DNA of 64,000 nucleotides from Cryobacterium sp. Y50 (GTDB lineage Bacteria; Actinomycetota; Actinomycetes; Actinomycetales; Microbacteriaceae): assembly GCF_002929805.1 (NCBI RefSeq), contig NZ_PJJM01000087.1, positions 18,131-82,130 on the forward strand, given 5' to 3'. The notes beneath the pieces were generated by a model that was given only the letters and a program-made list of their open reading frames with translations, had not been told where the DNA came from and did no database searches. Position 1 is the first letter of the stretch; the number at the start of each line of letters is the position of its first letter. The position numbers were made by a program, and so were the translations under genes. Positions 53,621-62,004 of this stretch are shown here, one piece after another.

Positions 53621-54535
53621 ATGGGAAAGATCCGCACAGTTCTGGGCGACATCGAGCCGGAGAAGCTCGGCTTTACATACCCGCACGAGCACCTGTGGTG
53701 CAGCCCACCAGCCTCGCAGCAGGACCGCGATCTCGAGCTCACTAGTTATGAGGCTTCGCTGTATGAGCTCAAACTCTTCAAATCGGTGGGCGGCGGAACG
53801 GTCGTAGACGGGTCACCACTCGACTACGGCCGTGACGGCCGGATGCTGAAGCAGCTTGCGATTGACTCAGGTGTCAACGTGCTCGGACTCACGGGCTTTA
53901 ACAAGCACGTCTACTACCCAGACTGGGTGCAGGTCGTGCCGATCGACTTCCTTGTCGAGCGCATGGTGAAGGACATTACCGTTGGCATGGATGGTTCAGA
54001 CGCCAAGGCCGGTCTCATCAAGGGCGGGTCCTGGTACAACCTCGTACACCCGCTGGAACGGAAGACGACGATTGCGCTTGCGCGAGCATCATTGGAGACG
54101 GGTGCCCCCATCTGGCTGCACACAGAGGCGGGGACCATGGGTATGGAAATGCTCGACATCATTGAGGGGGAGGGCGTTGGTCTCGAGACCGTCGTCGTTG
54201 GCCACTCCGACCGAAACGCTGACCCTCGATACCACCTCCAAATGCTGGAGCGGGGTGCCTATATCGAGTTCGACGGACCCGGGAAAGTGAAGTACTACCC
54301 AGACAGCGTGCGTGTCGACCTGGTACGGAACGTCATCGACCACGGCTTTGCGGACAAGCTCGTGATCTCCGGCGACATGGGCCGAAAAAGCTATCTCGAA
54401 GGCTACGGCGGTGGCCCCGGGTTCCGCTTCATCAAACAGATCTTCGTCCCGCGACTCATCGAAGAGGGCATCCCAGAAGATATCGTCCACAAGATCTTCC
54501 ACGAGAATCCGGCCGCATGGCTAGGGAAGTTCTAG
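53621..54535 (+). CDS. Phosphotriesterase-family protein (possible phospho-lactonase)
   Basis: The 304-residue amidohydrolase-superfamily protein has the binuclear metal motif PHEHLW (His 22, His 24), later His in WLHTEAG and VVGHSDRN, and Asp in VISGDMGRK. Relatives linked to ascorbate-type PTS genes hydrolyse phosphorylated furanose lactones. ATG 53621 follows AGAGAG; the longer frame begins inside the IIC gene. It is the likely first cytoplasmic step on the imported phospho-lactone (inference from family and neighbours). Confidence 0.88.
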   Translation: MGKIRTVLGDIEPEKLGFTYPHEHLWCSPPASQQDRDLELTSYEASLYELKLFKSVGGGTVVDGSPLDYGRDGRMLKQLAIDSGVNVLGLTGFNKHVYYPDWVQVVPIDFLVERMVKDITVGMDGSDAKAGLIKGGSWYNLVHPLERKTTIALARASLETGAPIWLHTEAGTMGMEMLDIIEGEGVGLETVVVGHSDRNADPRYHLQMLERGAYIEFDGPGKVKYYPDSVRVDLVRNVIDHGFADKLVISGDMGRKSYLEGYGGGPGFRFIKQIFVPRLIEEGIPEDIVHKIFHENPAAWLGKF

Positions 54536-54543
54536 GAGTTATC

Positions 54544-55269
54544 GTGACAAAGTACCTGCTTGCAGATATGACACGTGACGAGGTCGAGGCTCGACTTTCC
54601 AGCACACCCATCGCGATCTTGCCGCTCGGCGCAACCGAACAGCACGGCCACCACTTGCCGCTCGGCACCGACATCCAACTTGCCGAGGCGTATGCGATGC
54701 GCATCGCCGAACGGGTTGATGGCGTAATCCTGCCATCCATCCCGTTCGGGTACTCCTGGGTGTGGCAGGACCTTCCTGGCACCATCACCGTGGGCCACCG
54801 CACCCTTGAGGCGCTGCTCGCCGATGTTATCGAGAGCGCAGAGCGCAGTGGGTTCGGGATGCTTGTGCTCGTCGATGGCCATGACTCGAACAAGACATCC
54901 ATGAAGTTCGTGGTTCGAGAGTACGCGGCGCACTCCACATTTCCCGTCGTGCGACTCTTCTATCCCGACCTCGACGACGTGCGACGCAGCAACTGCGAGT
55001 CCGGCACCTGGCACGGCATGATCCACGCCTGCGAATTCGAGACATCCCTCATGCTCGCCTCGCACCCAGACCTCGTCGATATGACAAAAGCCGTGCGGGA
55101 ATATCCAGACGCATCCGATGCGTACGAGTACGGGGCTGAACAGCTCGGAAACATCAGCAAGAGCGGTGTGTTCGGAGACGCCACCCTAGCCACTGCCGCG
55201 AAGGGGAGGGTCATGCTTGATCGATTCGTTGAAGATGCTGTTCAGATCATCAACGGGGCGCGGCGATGA
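54544..55269 (+). CDS. Creatininase-family amidohydrolase-like protein
   Basis: The 241-residue protein starts with GTG 54544 after GGAG. It has ILPLGATEQHGHHLPLGTD (metal Glu and His), VDGHDSNK in place of the usual NGHGGN, and HACEFETS for the HAGE.ETS box. Members cleave cyclic amides, lactams or cyclic ketones; 3-dehydro-scyllo-inosose hydrolase of inositol pathways is one. The altered GHGGN motif hints at a non-creatinine substrate. It overlaps the aldolase gene by four bases. Confidence 0.85.
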   Translation: MTKYLLADMTRDEVEARLSSTPIAILPLGATEQHGHHLPLGTDIQLAEAYAMRIAERVDGVILPSIPFGYSWVWQDLPGTITVGHRTLEALLADVIESAERSGFGMLVLVDGHDSNKTSMKFVVREYAAHSTFPVVRLFYPDLDDVRRSNCESGTWHGMIHACEFETSLMLASHPDLVDMTKAVREYPDASDAYEYGAEQLGNISKSGVFGDATLATAAKGRVMLDRFVEDAVQIINGARR

Positions 55270-55886
55270 CTTCGCAACTAACCGTGGCAACCTACCCACG
55301 CGCCACGGTGATTCTGCGCGACGTGGCCGTCGAACTCGCGGACGCCGTAGTACAAACGATCGCAGACGAACGCTTGGGCATCGCGGTGGAGATCACGCGT
55401 AACAGCGCCAACTTTAGTGACATTGAACGCTATGCAGGAGAGCATCCGCAGCTCGCGATCGGGGCCGGCACCGTGCTCGACGTCGCGGACGCTCAGGCGG
55501 CCATCGATCTGGGTTGCCGGTTCGTATTGTCGCCCATTGTCCTCGACCGGAGCGTCGTCGACCTGTGCCATGCGGCGGGCTTGCTCGTCGTTCCTGGCGC
55601 TTACACTCCAAGCGAGATTTACACGGCCGTCCGAAACAAGGCGGATATCGTGAAGGTGTTCCCGATCGGGCAGCTCCCTGCGAGCTACATCAAGGACGTT
55701 CGTGCGCCGCTCGGCGACGTACCAATCATGGGCGTCGGCGGTGTCTCCATCGCGAACATGGGCGAGATATTATCTCACGGGGTCGACTATGTCGGGCTCG
55801 GCTCATCGCTGTTCGGCGAGGCACCTCCGTCACGCGAACAGATTCAGTTCGTCCTACGAGAGCTAGCCCTTGATGCGCAACGATAA
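55266..55886 (+). CDS. KDPG/KHG-type aldolase
   Basis: The 206-residue TIM barrel has the catalytic Glu 42 (VEITRN), GAGTVLD, and Schiff-base Lys 130 in ADIVKVFP, followed by the phosphate-binding GVGGVSIANM and GLGSSLF. It splits a 2-oxo-3-deoxy sugar acid (phosphate) into pyruvate and an aldehyde. As the last gene of the PTS operon it should yield pyruvate plus a triose or smaller phosphate from the imported compound. Confidence 0.92.
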   Translation: MTSQLTVATYPRATVILRDVAVELADAVVQTIADERLGIAVEITRNSANFSDIERYAGEHPQLAIGAGTVLDVADAQAAIDLGCRFVLSPIVLDRSVVDLCHAAGLLVVPGAYTPSEIYTAVRNKADIVKVFPIGQLPASYIKDVRAPLGDVPIMGVGGVSIANMGEILSHGVDYVGLGSSLFGEAPPSREQIQFVLRELALDAQR

Positions 55887-56273
55887 GTGGCGGTGTTTCG
55901 CAGTGTTGTTGTCTGTTTTTCCCGAGGTCGTTCGATTGAAATGCCCAGTGGGGTACACGCTAAATTGACAGTTCCTTGCTTGCTTCGACGCTTTCAGCTT
56001 CCCATCGACGCCTCCTAATGTCTGGCAACCGTCCTTGCTTACAAGAATGGTAATGCCAGTAAAAACACGCGTTTCGAGACACGCCGACTGATCTGTCGCC
56101 CCTGGACAATGATGCCCCGATCCCGGTCACCGGACGGAAGGCGTTCTGCCGCGCTCTCCACAATCGTGCATGGGCGATCTGTCTCGTCAATGTGTCTCGC
56201 CGCCCTCGGGTTGTGAGACGTGGTATCCGACCTACTAGGGTCACGTCTCGCTGAGTGGATGCTCCTATTGTTG
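55887..56273. other. Gene-free interval downstream of the PTS operon
   Basis: No gene or clear hairpin is visible. The only long open frame here, on the minus strand, is a continuation of IS110 debris. Confidence 0.4.
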
Positions 56274-56871
56274 TCAAACAACTTTTTGTGCCGCCTTGGG
56301 GTGTCGAGTTGGGTCGTCGAGCCATGCGCTGAAGGCGACTTCCAGATCCACGACAGCTCGTTGTCCTCTCTCGAGTCGGCGTAGTCGCGGGTAGGGGTCT
56401 GATGGGCAGCGCGAAGTTGGGATTCTGGGTGAGCAATGCGAATATTTCGTTGGCGACGTTGCGTTTGCGGCGACGGACGATGTCGCGGTCGGAAAGGCCT
56501 TCATCGGTTCCTCGAGCGATAAAAGCCATTGTGCGGGGTTCCTTGTGGCATTTGCGAAGCAGCACGATGCGGTGCGGGGCTGCGTTGGCTTGCCGGTCAC
56601 CACCGCGCGAGAGACGGAGTCGCTGCCATGTTCCGGAGGATGCTTATATCGGTGCGACGCCGCAGAGGGCTGCGAACTGAGCCTTAGTAGTGATGCGATC
56701 TGCATTGTCACCGGCGGTGGCAAGCAGGTGCGCGGCAACGAATGGGCGGGACCGTGCTCGCTCTGCAGCTACTTCGCGCTGTATGTCCGCCTCGGCGTTC
56801 AGCAGCGCCACGCGCCTGCGCCGTTCGCTTGGCGGGGATGGACTGCTGCGGAATAGACCCATAGGGCTCAT
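56274..56871 (-). pseudogene. IS110-family transposase remnant
   Basis: Minus-strand pieces in shifting frames match the C-terminal part of IS110 transposases: LLATAGDNADRITTKAQFAALCGVAPI, then RLRLSRGGDRQANAAPHRIVLLRKCHKEPRTMAFIARGTDEGLSDRDIVRRRKR and VANEIFALLTQNP. At least one frameshift and the loss of the N-terminal RuvC-like domain make it inactive. Confidence 0.78.
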
Positions 56872-56907
56872 CTTCCCGAACCCCCAGTCCGCCCGCTCCG
56901 AGGCGCG

Positions 56908-57438
56908 CTACTCGTCACCGTCTTCGTCCTGCTTGGGATTCCACGACCCGAGAGACCACCCACTGATATCTGCGAGCGACCCACGCCACAGCGGCACCTG
57001 AGTGGTCACGTTGCCAACACCGATACGAACGTCCTTCATGTGAAGGAATCCGCGAGCGAGAGAAGGCAGATCAGCTTCGTCGCGCGCCTTCGCCTGATCC
57101 AGCACTCCATCATGTGCCTGTGTGAACAGCGTCCTGACGTGATCTGCCGTCTCGTCCGCGCCGGCCTGCTTGTACAGCTCGACCATCACGGTGATCCACT
57201 CGGCACGGCTGATCGCGAGGCCGGACACCAACACCCCGTTGCTCGTCACGGTCAGTCCGACGAAGCCGCCCGGAGTCTCATCGTTGAATCCGTGCACGAA
57301 GTTGAGCACCGTGTCGAGGAACCAGTCCTTGGGGCGAACGTCATCCAAGGTGTACCCGTCGGCGTCACTCGCTGGGTCCCATTGGGTTAGTTCGTCGGTT
57401 TCGGATTCGTCTTTCGGGTTGGTGGTCTCTCTGGTCAT
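56908..57438 (-). CDS. Hypothetical protein, possibly GvpU-like
   Basis: The 176-residue protein starts at ATG 57438 after a strong GAGGAGG. The N-terminus is acidic and disordered. The core (DTVLNFVHGFNDETPGGFVGLTVTSNGVLVSGLAISRAEWITVMVEL) has a beta pair with SNGVLVSGLAISRAEW that recalls the GvpU-type domain of gas-vesicle accessory proteins. No gas-vesicle genes are nearby, so the comparison is only structural. The function is unknown. Confidence 0.55.
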   Translation of the reverse strand: MTRETTNPKDESETDELTQWDPASDADGYTLDDVRPKDWFLDTVLNFVHGFNDETPGGFVGLTVTSNGVLVSGLAISRAEWITVMVELYKQAGADETADHVRTLFTQAHDGVLDQAKARDEADLPSLARGFLHMKDVRIGVGNVTTQVPLWRGSLADISGWSLGSWNPKQDEDGDE

Positions 57439-58200
57439 GTGCCCTCCTCGGCATTCGGAGCGGTATCCCGCCGCCATGGCCAGCATGGCACCTCCCACCG
57501 ACACCCCGTCGGGACCTGTCGGGTGAATTCGGGATCACGATCGCCACGCTGCGGGGCAGCGGCATGAATTGCAGCGCGTGATGAGGACTCGAGTCTGGGC
57601 CGACGCATCAATCGCTGGACCGCAGCTTCATGGTCCGAGAGGCGCGAACGTCCGGAAGCTAACGAACACCCTTGCAGACCGACCCGCGTTCAGGTGAGGC
57701 CCGCTCACGCCAACTGTCGCAGCGCTGCTCAATCCAGACTGTATTACTGCCGGTGTAGCCAATCGAAGTGGTGCTGAACCACGCCGGCCCTGGTGCTCAG
57801 TCGCACCAATCGCACCAATCGCGTCACCGTGCCCGGGCACTCACGGAAGCGAAAATTCACGCGACACCGGAATCGGAGTCGATTCCTCGGGTGTGGCCGT
57901 CAAGCAGTCACACAACTCCCGTGCGAGCGTGCCGGTTGTGCGCACGGCCCTACTGGATTCGTCGTGCTCTGCCTGAGTTACAGCAACGAAAGCAACTACA
58001 GAATCCTCCTCAACAACGCGTTCTTCGGCTACTTCGCCGATGACAGTCACCGCAGAGGCCGTGAGTAACTCTCGAGAGCATGTTCCGGCCGAGATTGGGA
58101 AGAGTGACAAACTCCACCAACGTCATGTCCAACGTTGTGGCTTATTCGGAACGCGTGAACTGGGTAATCCTTGCCGTTGCCACTCGGCTATGCTCCTGGA
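57439..58200 (+). other. Long interval upstream of trpS leader
   Basis: No supported gene is present. A plus-strand frame ending at 58068 (ESNYRILLNNAFFGYFADD) looks somewhat protein-like at its end but lacks a credible start. A -10-like TATGCT at 58189-58194 would start transcription at or just before the leader ATG at 58201; the -35 region is weak. Confidence 0.35.
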
Positions 58201-58242
58201 ATGACTCTCAACCGTTCCTCATGGTGGTGGTGGCTGCGCTAG
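58201..58242 (+). CDS. trp leader peptide (13 residues, four consecutive Trp)
   Basis: A short gene reads MTLNRSSWWWWLR followed by TAG at 58240-58242. It is preceded by a -10-like TATGCT ending seven bases upstream, so the mRNA may be leaderless. Four consecutive Trp codons are the signature of a ribosome-mediated attenuator that senses charged tRNA-Trp. It lies 90 bases before trpS. Confidence 0.85.
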   Translation: MTLNRSSWWWWLR

Positions 58243-58258
58243 CAGCCGGTTGAACCAT

Positions 58259-58326
58259 GTTCACGGGCTGTACGCCGCCCGTGAACCTCAGGTCAGGACT
58301 TCGTACAGCCCTCCTATTTTAAGGAG
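58259..58326 (+). promoter_or_regulatory. Trp attenuator: mutually exclusive hairpins before trpS
   Basis: Stem 1 pairs GTTCACGGGC (58259-58268) with GCCCGTGAAC (58277-58286). Stem 2 pairs GGGCTGTACG (58265-58274) with CGTACAGCCC (58302-58311) and is followed by TCCTATTTT, like an intrinsic terminator. The two share bases 58265-58274 and cannot form together. A further CAGCC/GGCTG pair (58243-58247 with 58266-58270) could form when a ribosome stalls on the Trp codons. CTCCT (58311-58315) can also pair with the trpS Shine-Dalgarno AGGAG (58322-58326). Confidence 0.75.
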
Positions 58327-58332
58327 TGCAAA

Positions 58333-59373
58333 GTGGAATCCCTTACGACCATGGCCGAGCGTTCGGCTATCATCGCCCGAGACATTGACGCCCATCCGGA
58401 GCATTATCGCGTGCTCACCGGCGAGCGACCAACCGGCCTGCTTCACCTCGGCCACTATTTCGGCACCATCATTGAACGAGTCAGGCTTCAACAGGCCGGG
58501 GTCGAAACGTTTCTGGTCTTGGCTGACTATCAGGTCATCACCGACCGGGACACAATGGCGAACGTTCAACAGAACGTCTACAGCGCCGTCCTCGACTACC
58601 TCGCTGCGGGCCTAGATCCGGAAGCAACGACGATTTTTACGCATTCGTCAGTGCCGGCCCTGAACCAGTTGATCATCCCGTTTCTGAGTCTCGTGACGGA
58701 CGCCGAGCTACGTCGAAATCCGACCGTGAAGTCGGAACTTGCCTCCTCGAATCGAGCCCTGAGTGGTCTTCTTCTGACATACCCCGTGCACCAGGCCGCT
58801 GACATCCTGTTCTGCAAGGGGAACCTCGTCCCTGTCGGAAAAGACAACCTGCCCCATGTGGAGATGACACGTGTGATCGCGCGCAGATTCAACGAGCGCT
58901 ATGGAGATGTTTTCCCGGTACCCGACGCACTGATCACAGCGTCGCCAGAGATCCCCGGGCTGGACGGTCGCAAGATGTCCAAAAGCTACGGAAACGCGAT
59001 CGCCCTGTCTATGACCGAGGATGAAACCGCGGCAGCCATCCGGAAAACTATCACCGACAGTGACCGTCTGATCTCTTTTGATCCGCAGACTAGACGCGGG
59101 GTCTCAGCACTCCTGTCGACGGCTGCGCTCTGCTTCGGCAAACAGCCGGAGGAGATCGCAGCGCAGATCGGAGGCCAAGGCAGCGGTGACCTGAAGCGCC
59201 TAACCACCGATGCTGTCAATAGCTTTCTTGCTCCACTTCGAGCGCGACGTGCCGAACTCGCGCAGGATTCGGGGCTGGCTGCCGAGGTGCTTCGACGCGG
59301 CAATGATCGTGCCAACAGTATTGCTGCAACGACGCTGGACGAAGTGAGAACCGTCATGGGCACCCGCTACTGA
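58333..59373 (+). CDS. trpS: Tryptophanyl-tRNA synthetase
   Basis: The 346-residue class I synthetase starts with GTG 58333, six bases after AAGGAG. It shows the HIGH-like motif HLGH (38-41) in RPTGLLHLGHYFG and KMSKS (214-218) in GLDGRKMSKSYGNA. It charges tRNA-Trp. The location in an accessory region full of mobile DNA and the Trp-rich leader suggest an auxiliary, inducible enzyme rather than the housekeeping copy; in Streptomyces coelicolor the indolmycin-resistant second TrpRS is controlled by such an attenuator. Whether a second trpS exists cannot be seen here. Confidence 0.92.
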   Translation: MESLTTMAERSAIIARDIDAHPEHYRVLTGERPTGLLHLGHYFGTIIERVRLQQAGVETFLVLADYQVITDRDTMANVQQNVYSAVLDYLAAGLDPEATTIFTHSSVPALNQLIIPFLSLVTDAELRRNPTVKSELASSNRALSGLLLTYPVHQAADILFCKGNLVPVGKDNLPHVEMTRVIARRFNERYGDVFPVPDALITASPEIPGLDGRKMSKSYGNAIALSMTEDETAAAIRKTITDSDRLISFDPQTRRGVSALLSTAALCFGKQPEEIAAQIGGQGSGDLKRLTTDAVNSFLAPLRARRAELAQDSGLAAEVLRRGNDRANSIAATTLDEVRTVMGTRY

Positions 59374-59417
59374 TTTCCCCATGCGGGCCCGTGAACCATC
59401 CCGAATTTCCTGCTGCA

Positions 59418-59459
59418 TTCTTTCTGCGGGTCGCCGCCCTCTCCGTCCCGCAGAAAGAA
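59418..59459. terminator. 13-base perfect hairpin after trpS
   Basis: TTCTTTCTGCGGG (59418-59430) pairs with CCCGCAGAAAGAA (59447-59459). It lies between the convergent trpS and Phd-like genes and is a probable bidirectional terminator. Confidence 0.6.
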
Positions 59460-59491
59460 AGCGTTCGTCCTTCTCGCAGTTCCCCAAGACG

Positions 59492-59920
59492 TTACTCGCC
59501 GCCGCGCTCAAGCCATTCGACAAGCTGCTCATCCGTGGATAACGTGATGAGCTGAATAAGACCCCAGTTGCCGGAATGATTTGACGCGAACCCCAAACGG
59601 TCCTCCCAATCGTTGGCATACTCCCGAAGAGAAAGCACAAGGTCCGCGAGGGCCCCGTCCGCGTCAATGCCCTCGGACACGAAAGGACGGCCCTCCATCA
59701 GTGCCGTTGTGCGGTCGCTGTCATCCCTGCTGACACGTAACCGCGGCGAGACGACACGAAAAAGATGTGTTCGGAGCAACTCCGCCGACATGACCACGGA
59801 AACGAGTCCGCCGCGTTGCATCGTCACCGTCTGGCCACGAGCGGACGCGTCCAGCACCTCCTTGAGGTGTAGGTGTGTGCGCACCTCCGTGAAGGTGCCG
59901 TAATCGGGGACAAGGGGCAT
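59492..59920 (-). CDS. Phd/YefM-like antitoxin-type protein
   Basis: The 142-residue protein starts with a Phd-type fold (TFTEVRTHLHLKEVLDASARGQTVTMQRGGLVSVVMSAELLRTHL), the DNA-binding part of prevent-host-death antitoxins. The C-terminal part (DGALADLVLSLREYANDWEDRLGFASNHSGNWGLIQLI) is longer than in usual Phd proteins. No toxin-like gene is adjacent on the same strand within 1 kb. It may be an orphan antitoxin or a regulator. Confidence 0.6.
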   Translation of the reverse strand: MPLVPDYGTFTEVRTHLHLKEVLDASARGQTVTMQRGGLVSVVMSAELLRTHLFRVVSPRLRVSRDDSDRTTALMEGRPFVSEGIDADGALADLVLSLREYANDWEDRLGFASNHSGNWGLIQLITLSTDEQLVEWLERGGE

Positions 59921-60244
59921 TGGAATCTCTCATTCGGTCTGGTCGCCCATATGGGCGTCAGATTCACGGTACCGCTTGCACCGCCGAGTTCAACCGTCGA
60001 CCGGGGCTGACCTCGCGCCCCACTCCACCTAGGACGCGGCCGCTGTGCTCCAATCCTGCTTGAAAAGTCGAGGCCATCACGGTCGCAGTCATGAAGCCAC
60101 GGCCGGCGGCTCCCTCAACCATCCATGGCGTGACAACCCTGCCCCGCACCTGATTGCAAGATCGCAGTCAGCACCAGCCTGCTCACTCGGACGCGCAAAC
60201 CGAGTCTCCATTCCCGATGCAGCAGCGGAAATGGGGCTGATTCC

Positions 60245-60278
60245 CGTAAATTCCGTATGCTATACGGTCGTATACGCT
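60245..60278. repeat. 34-base palindrome-containing motif, copy 2
   Basis: This copy has three differences from 23021-23054. It contains CCGTAT-GCT-ATACGG and CGTATACG. It lies in the otherwise gene-free interval 59921-60495, 218 bases before the next gene. Confidence 0.5.
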
Positions 60279-60495
60279 TCGAGGTTCCGCCGCGTTGAAG
60301 TGGGCAGCGCGTCGATCAGTGACCACGCCCCGGTCCGTCCGCAAGCTGCGTTGATGGGCGCAACTGGCACTCCAGGAATTAGCACAAAAGGCCGATCTGG
60401 TGGATCAATCTGTCGAACATTCCGTTGTCACCGAAAACCCGCCGCAGGGTATTCGTTGAGGACTGGACTGACCAGTTCCGAAGGCGGTGGTACCC

Positions 60496-61191
60496 ATGTT
60501 TCATCCGACAACCCCGACAGGGAGTGGAAGTGCGGACCCAACGAATGCCCCAGAACATTGGGATTGGCACGAGCAGGCGATTCACTCGGACTCGATGACG
60601 GCCGTTGCCCACGTTTTTTACGCGCGGGGCATTCTCAAAACCAGCGCGCAGGACATCCTCGACGAATTACCCGCCAACTCCGGATTTCCGATTGGGCCGA
60701 GCCACACGCTCGACGCAGTCATAACGAGATTCCTCGAGGAGGCCATTGCTGGAATTCCGTTTGTCTACGAGGTCCGGCCCAATATGAAGGGTCTTCCCGA
60801 TCTCGTCTTCTATTTCCGAAAACTGGCCATATCCGCATCGACTGATGTGGTTGCCATGGCCGCCTTGCGAATACTTCGCGAGGCCACCCAGCCGGAAACT
60901 CCAGGTGCCAGGCCGCTGCAGATCTGGGTTTACCTGACCGAGAAATGGCTCCGTGAGTCGCTGTCTGCAACCGGTCAATCCGATCTTGTCGACCCGACCA
61001 TGCACGCTGGGCTCCACGAGCATTCCGTTCAGCTCGTCTCCGCTGCGTTCGGCCTCATTGAAACGTCACGACTCCTCCGCGACAAACGGCTCCCCGAGCG
61101 AATGGAACGACTCCTGCACAGCACCCTCAGGTCGTGGGGCATCACCGAGGCACGAATGGCCGAACTCCTCATCTCCCGAGTGAGAGGCTGA
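60496..61191 (+). CDS. Hypothetical protein
   Basis: The 231-residue, mostly helical protein starts at ATG 60496 eight bases after AAGGCGG. It contains a possible winged-helix-like segment (TSAQDILDELPANSGFPIGPSHTLDAVITRFLEEA). It then reads FVYEVRPNMKGLPDLVFYFRKLA and a helical C-terminus with several Arg-rich turns. No known family is recognised. It stands alone between a gene-poor stretch and the restriction-associated genes, to which it converges. Confidence 0.5.
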   Translation: MFHPTTPTGSGSADPTNAPEHWDWHEQAIHSDSMTAVAHVFYARGILKTSAQDILDELPANSGFPIGPSHTLDAVITRFLEEAIAGIPFVYEVRPNMKGLPDLVFYFRKLAISASTDVVAMAALRILREATQPETPGARPLQIWVYLTEKWLRESLSATGQSDLVDPTMHAGLHEHSVQLVSAAFGLIETSRLLRDKRLPERMERLLHSTLRSWGITEARMAELLISRVRG

Positions 61192-61278
61192 AGAATCGCC
61201 AGCAGCGCGCATCTGATGCTCTGGACCTGCACACACTGGCTGTGAGGTCACGGATAACCCGTCCAGTCTCTCCGACCC

Positions 61279-62004
61279 TTAGGTCAACCAGTCTTCGTCC
61301 GCCAGTGGTGCCCCGTTGAGTTCGTCGCGGAGCGCGCGCCAGTTGGGCAGGTTCTTGTCCATCAAGTCAACAAAACGATCGTTGTGGGTGCGTTCGAGTA
61401 AGTGGGTCATCTCGTGTACCACGATGTACTCGAGGCACCCCGGCGCTTTCTTCGCCAGCTCGATGTTGAACCAGAGTCGGGCCGTGTCCGGATTGCAGGT
61501 GCCCCATTTTGTCTTCATGCGACGGACAATCCAGTTACTCACTTCACGACCAATTATGGTTTCCCATTTCTCGATCAGAGGCGGTATGGCTGCCTTAATC
61601 TGCTTGCGATACCAGGACTCGAGAAGCTTTCGGCGTTCAGCCTCGTCGGCCCCCGCGCGCACGGTGAGCCGGAGCTTGGACCCTGCAATATCGACGTGCG
61701 GGCGTCCGGTGGTCTCCACCAGTGCGAGCCGCAACCGTTGGCCCCAGACGTAGTGAGATTCCCCCGTGAGCATCTCCCGTTCGGACTGGCGCTCGGCGGA
61801 TTGAAGCTGCTCCCGCTGCTTCTTGATCCAGGGCAGACGCTGCACAACTGCCAAACGGATGGCGTCCTCATCGAGACGCTCCGGCGCAGCCACCCGAACC
61901 CGGCCCATCGGCGGGTAAACCGAGATGTGCATGTTCTTGATCTTCTTGTAGACGACGTCGACGTTGATCCCGGCGACAGTCAGGTAGTCGCTACCGGTAC
62001 TCAT
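61279..62004 (-). CDS. YgjP/M48-like metallopeptidase, restriction-associated
   Basis: The 241-residue protein is a DUF45/YgjP-type zinc peptidase with HEMTHLLERTHNDRF (HExxH plus downstream His), preceded by RRMKTKWGTCNPD, the family's WGSC-like segment. Its ATG 62004 overlaps the end of the HsdR gene. In many genomes this gene is encoded directly after type I restriction subunits. Its substrate is unknown; it may process or protect the complex. It is intact although its partner is broken. Confidence 0.88.
   Translation of the reverse strand: MSTGSDYLTVAGINVDVVYKKIKNMHISVYPPMGRVRVAAPERLDEDAIRLAVVQRLPWIKKQREQLQSAERQSEREMLTGESHYVWGQRLRLALVETTGRPHVDIAGSKLRLTVRAGADEAERRKLLESWYRKQIKAAIPPLIEKWETIIGREVSNWIVRRMKTKWGTCNPDTARLWFNIELAKKAPGCLEYIVVHEMTHLLERTHNDRFVDLMDKNLPNWRALRDELNGAPLADEDWLT

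Noticed and set aside
55960..56565. 201-codon minus-strand frame as an independent gene
   Set aside because: Its first part is one frame of the IS110 remnant; the rest has random Arg/Thr-rich composition.
57841..58110. 89-codon minus-strand open frame before trpS
   Set aside because: No ribosome site, an Ala/Val/Glu-rich shadow-like composition and no recognisable motif.
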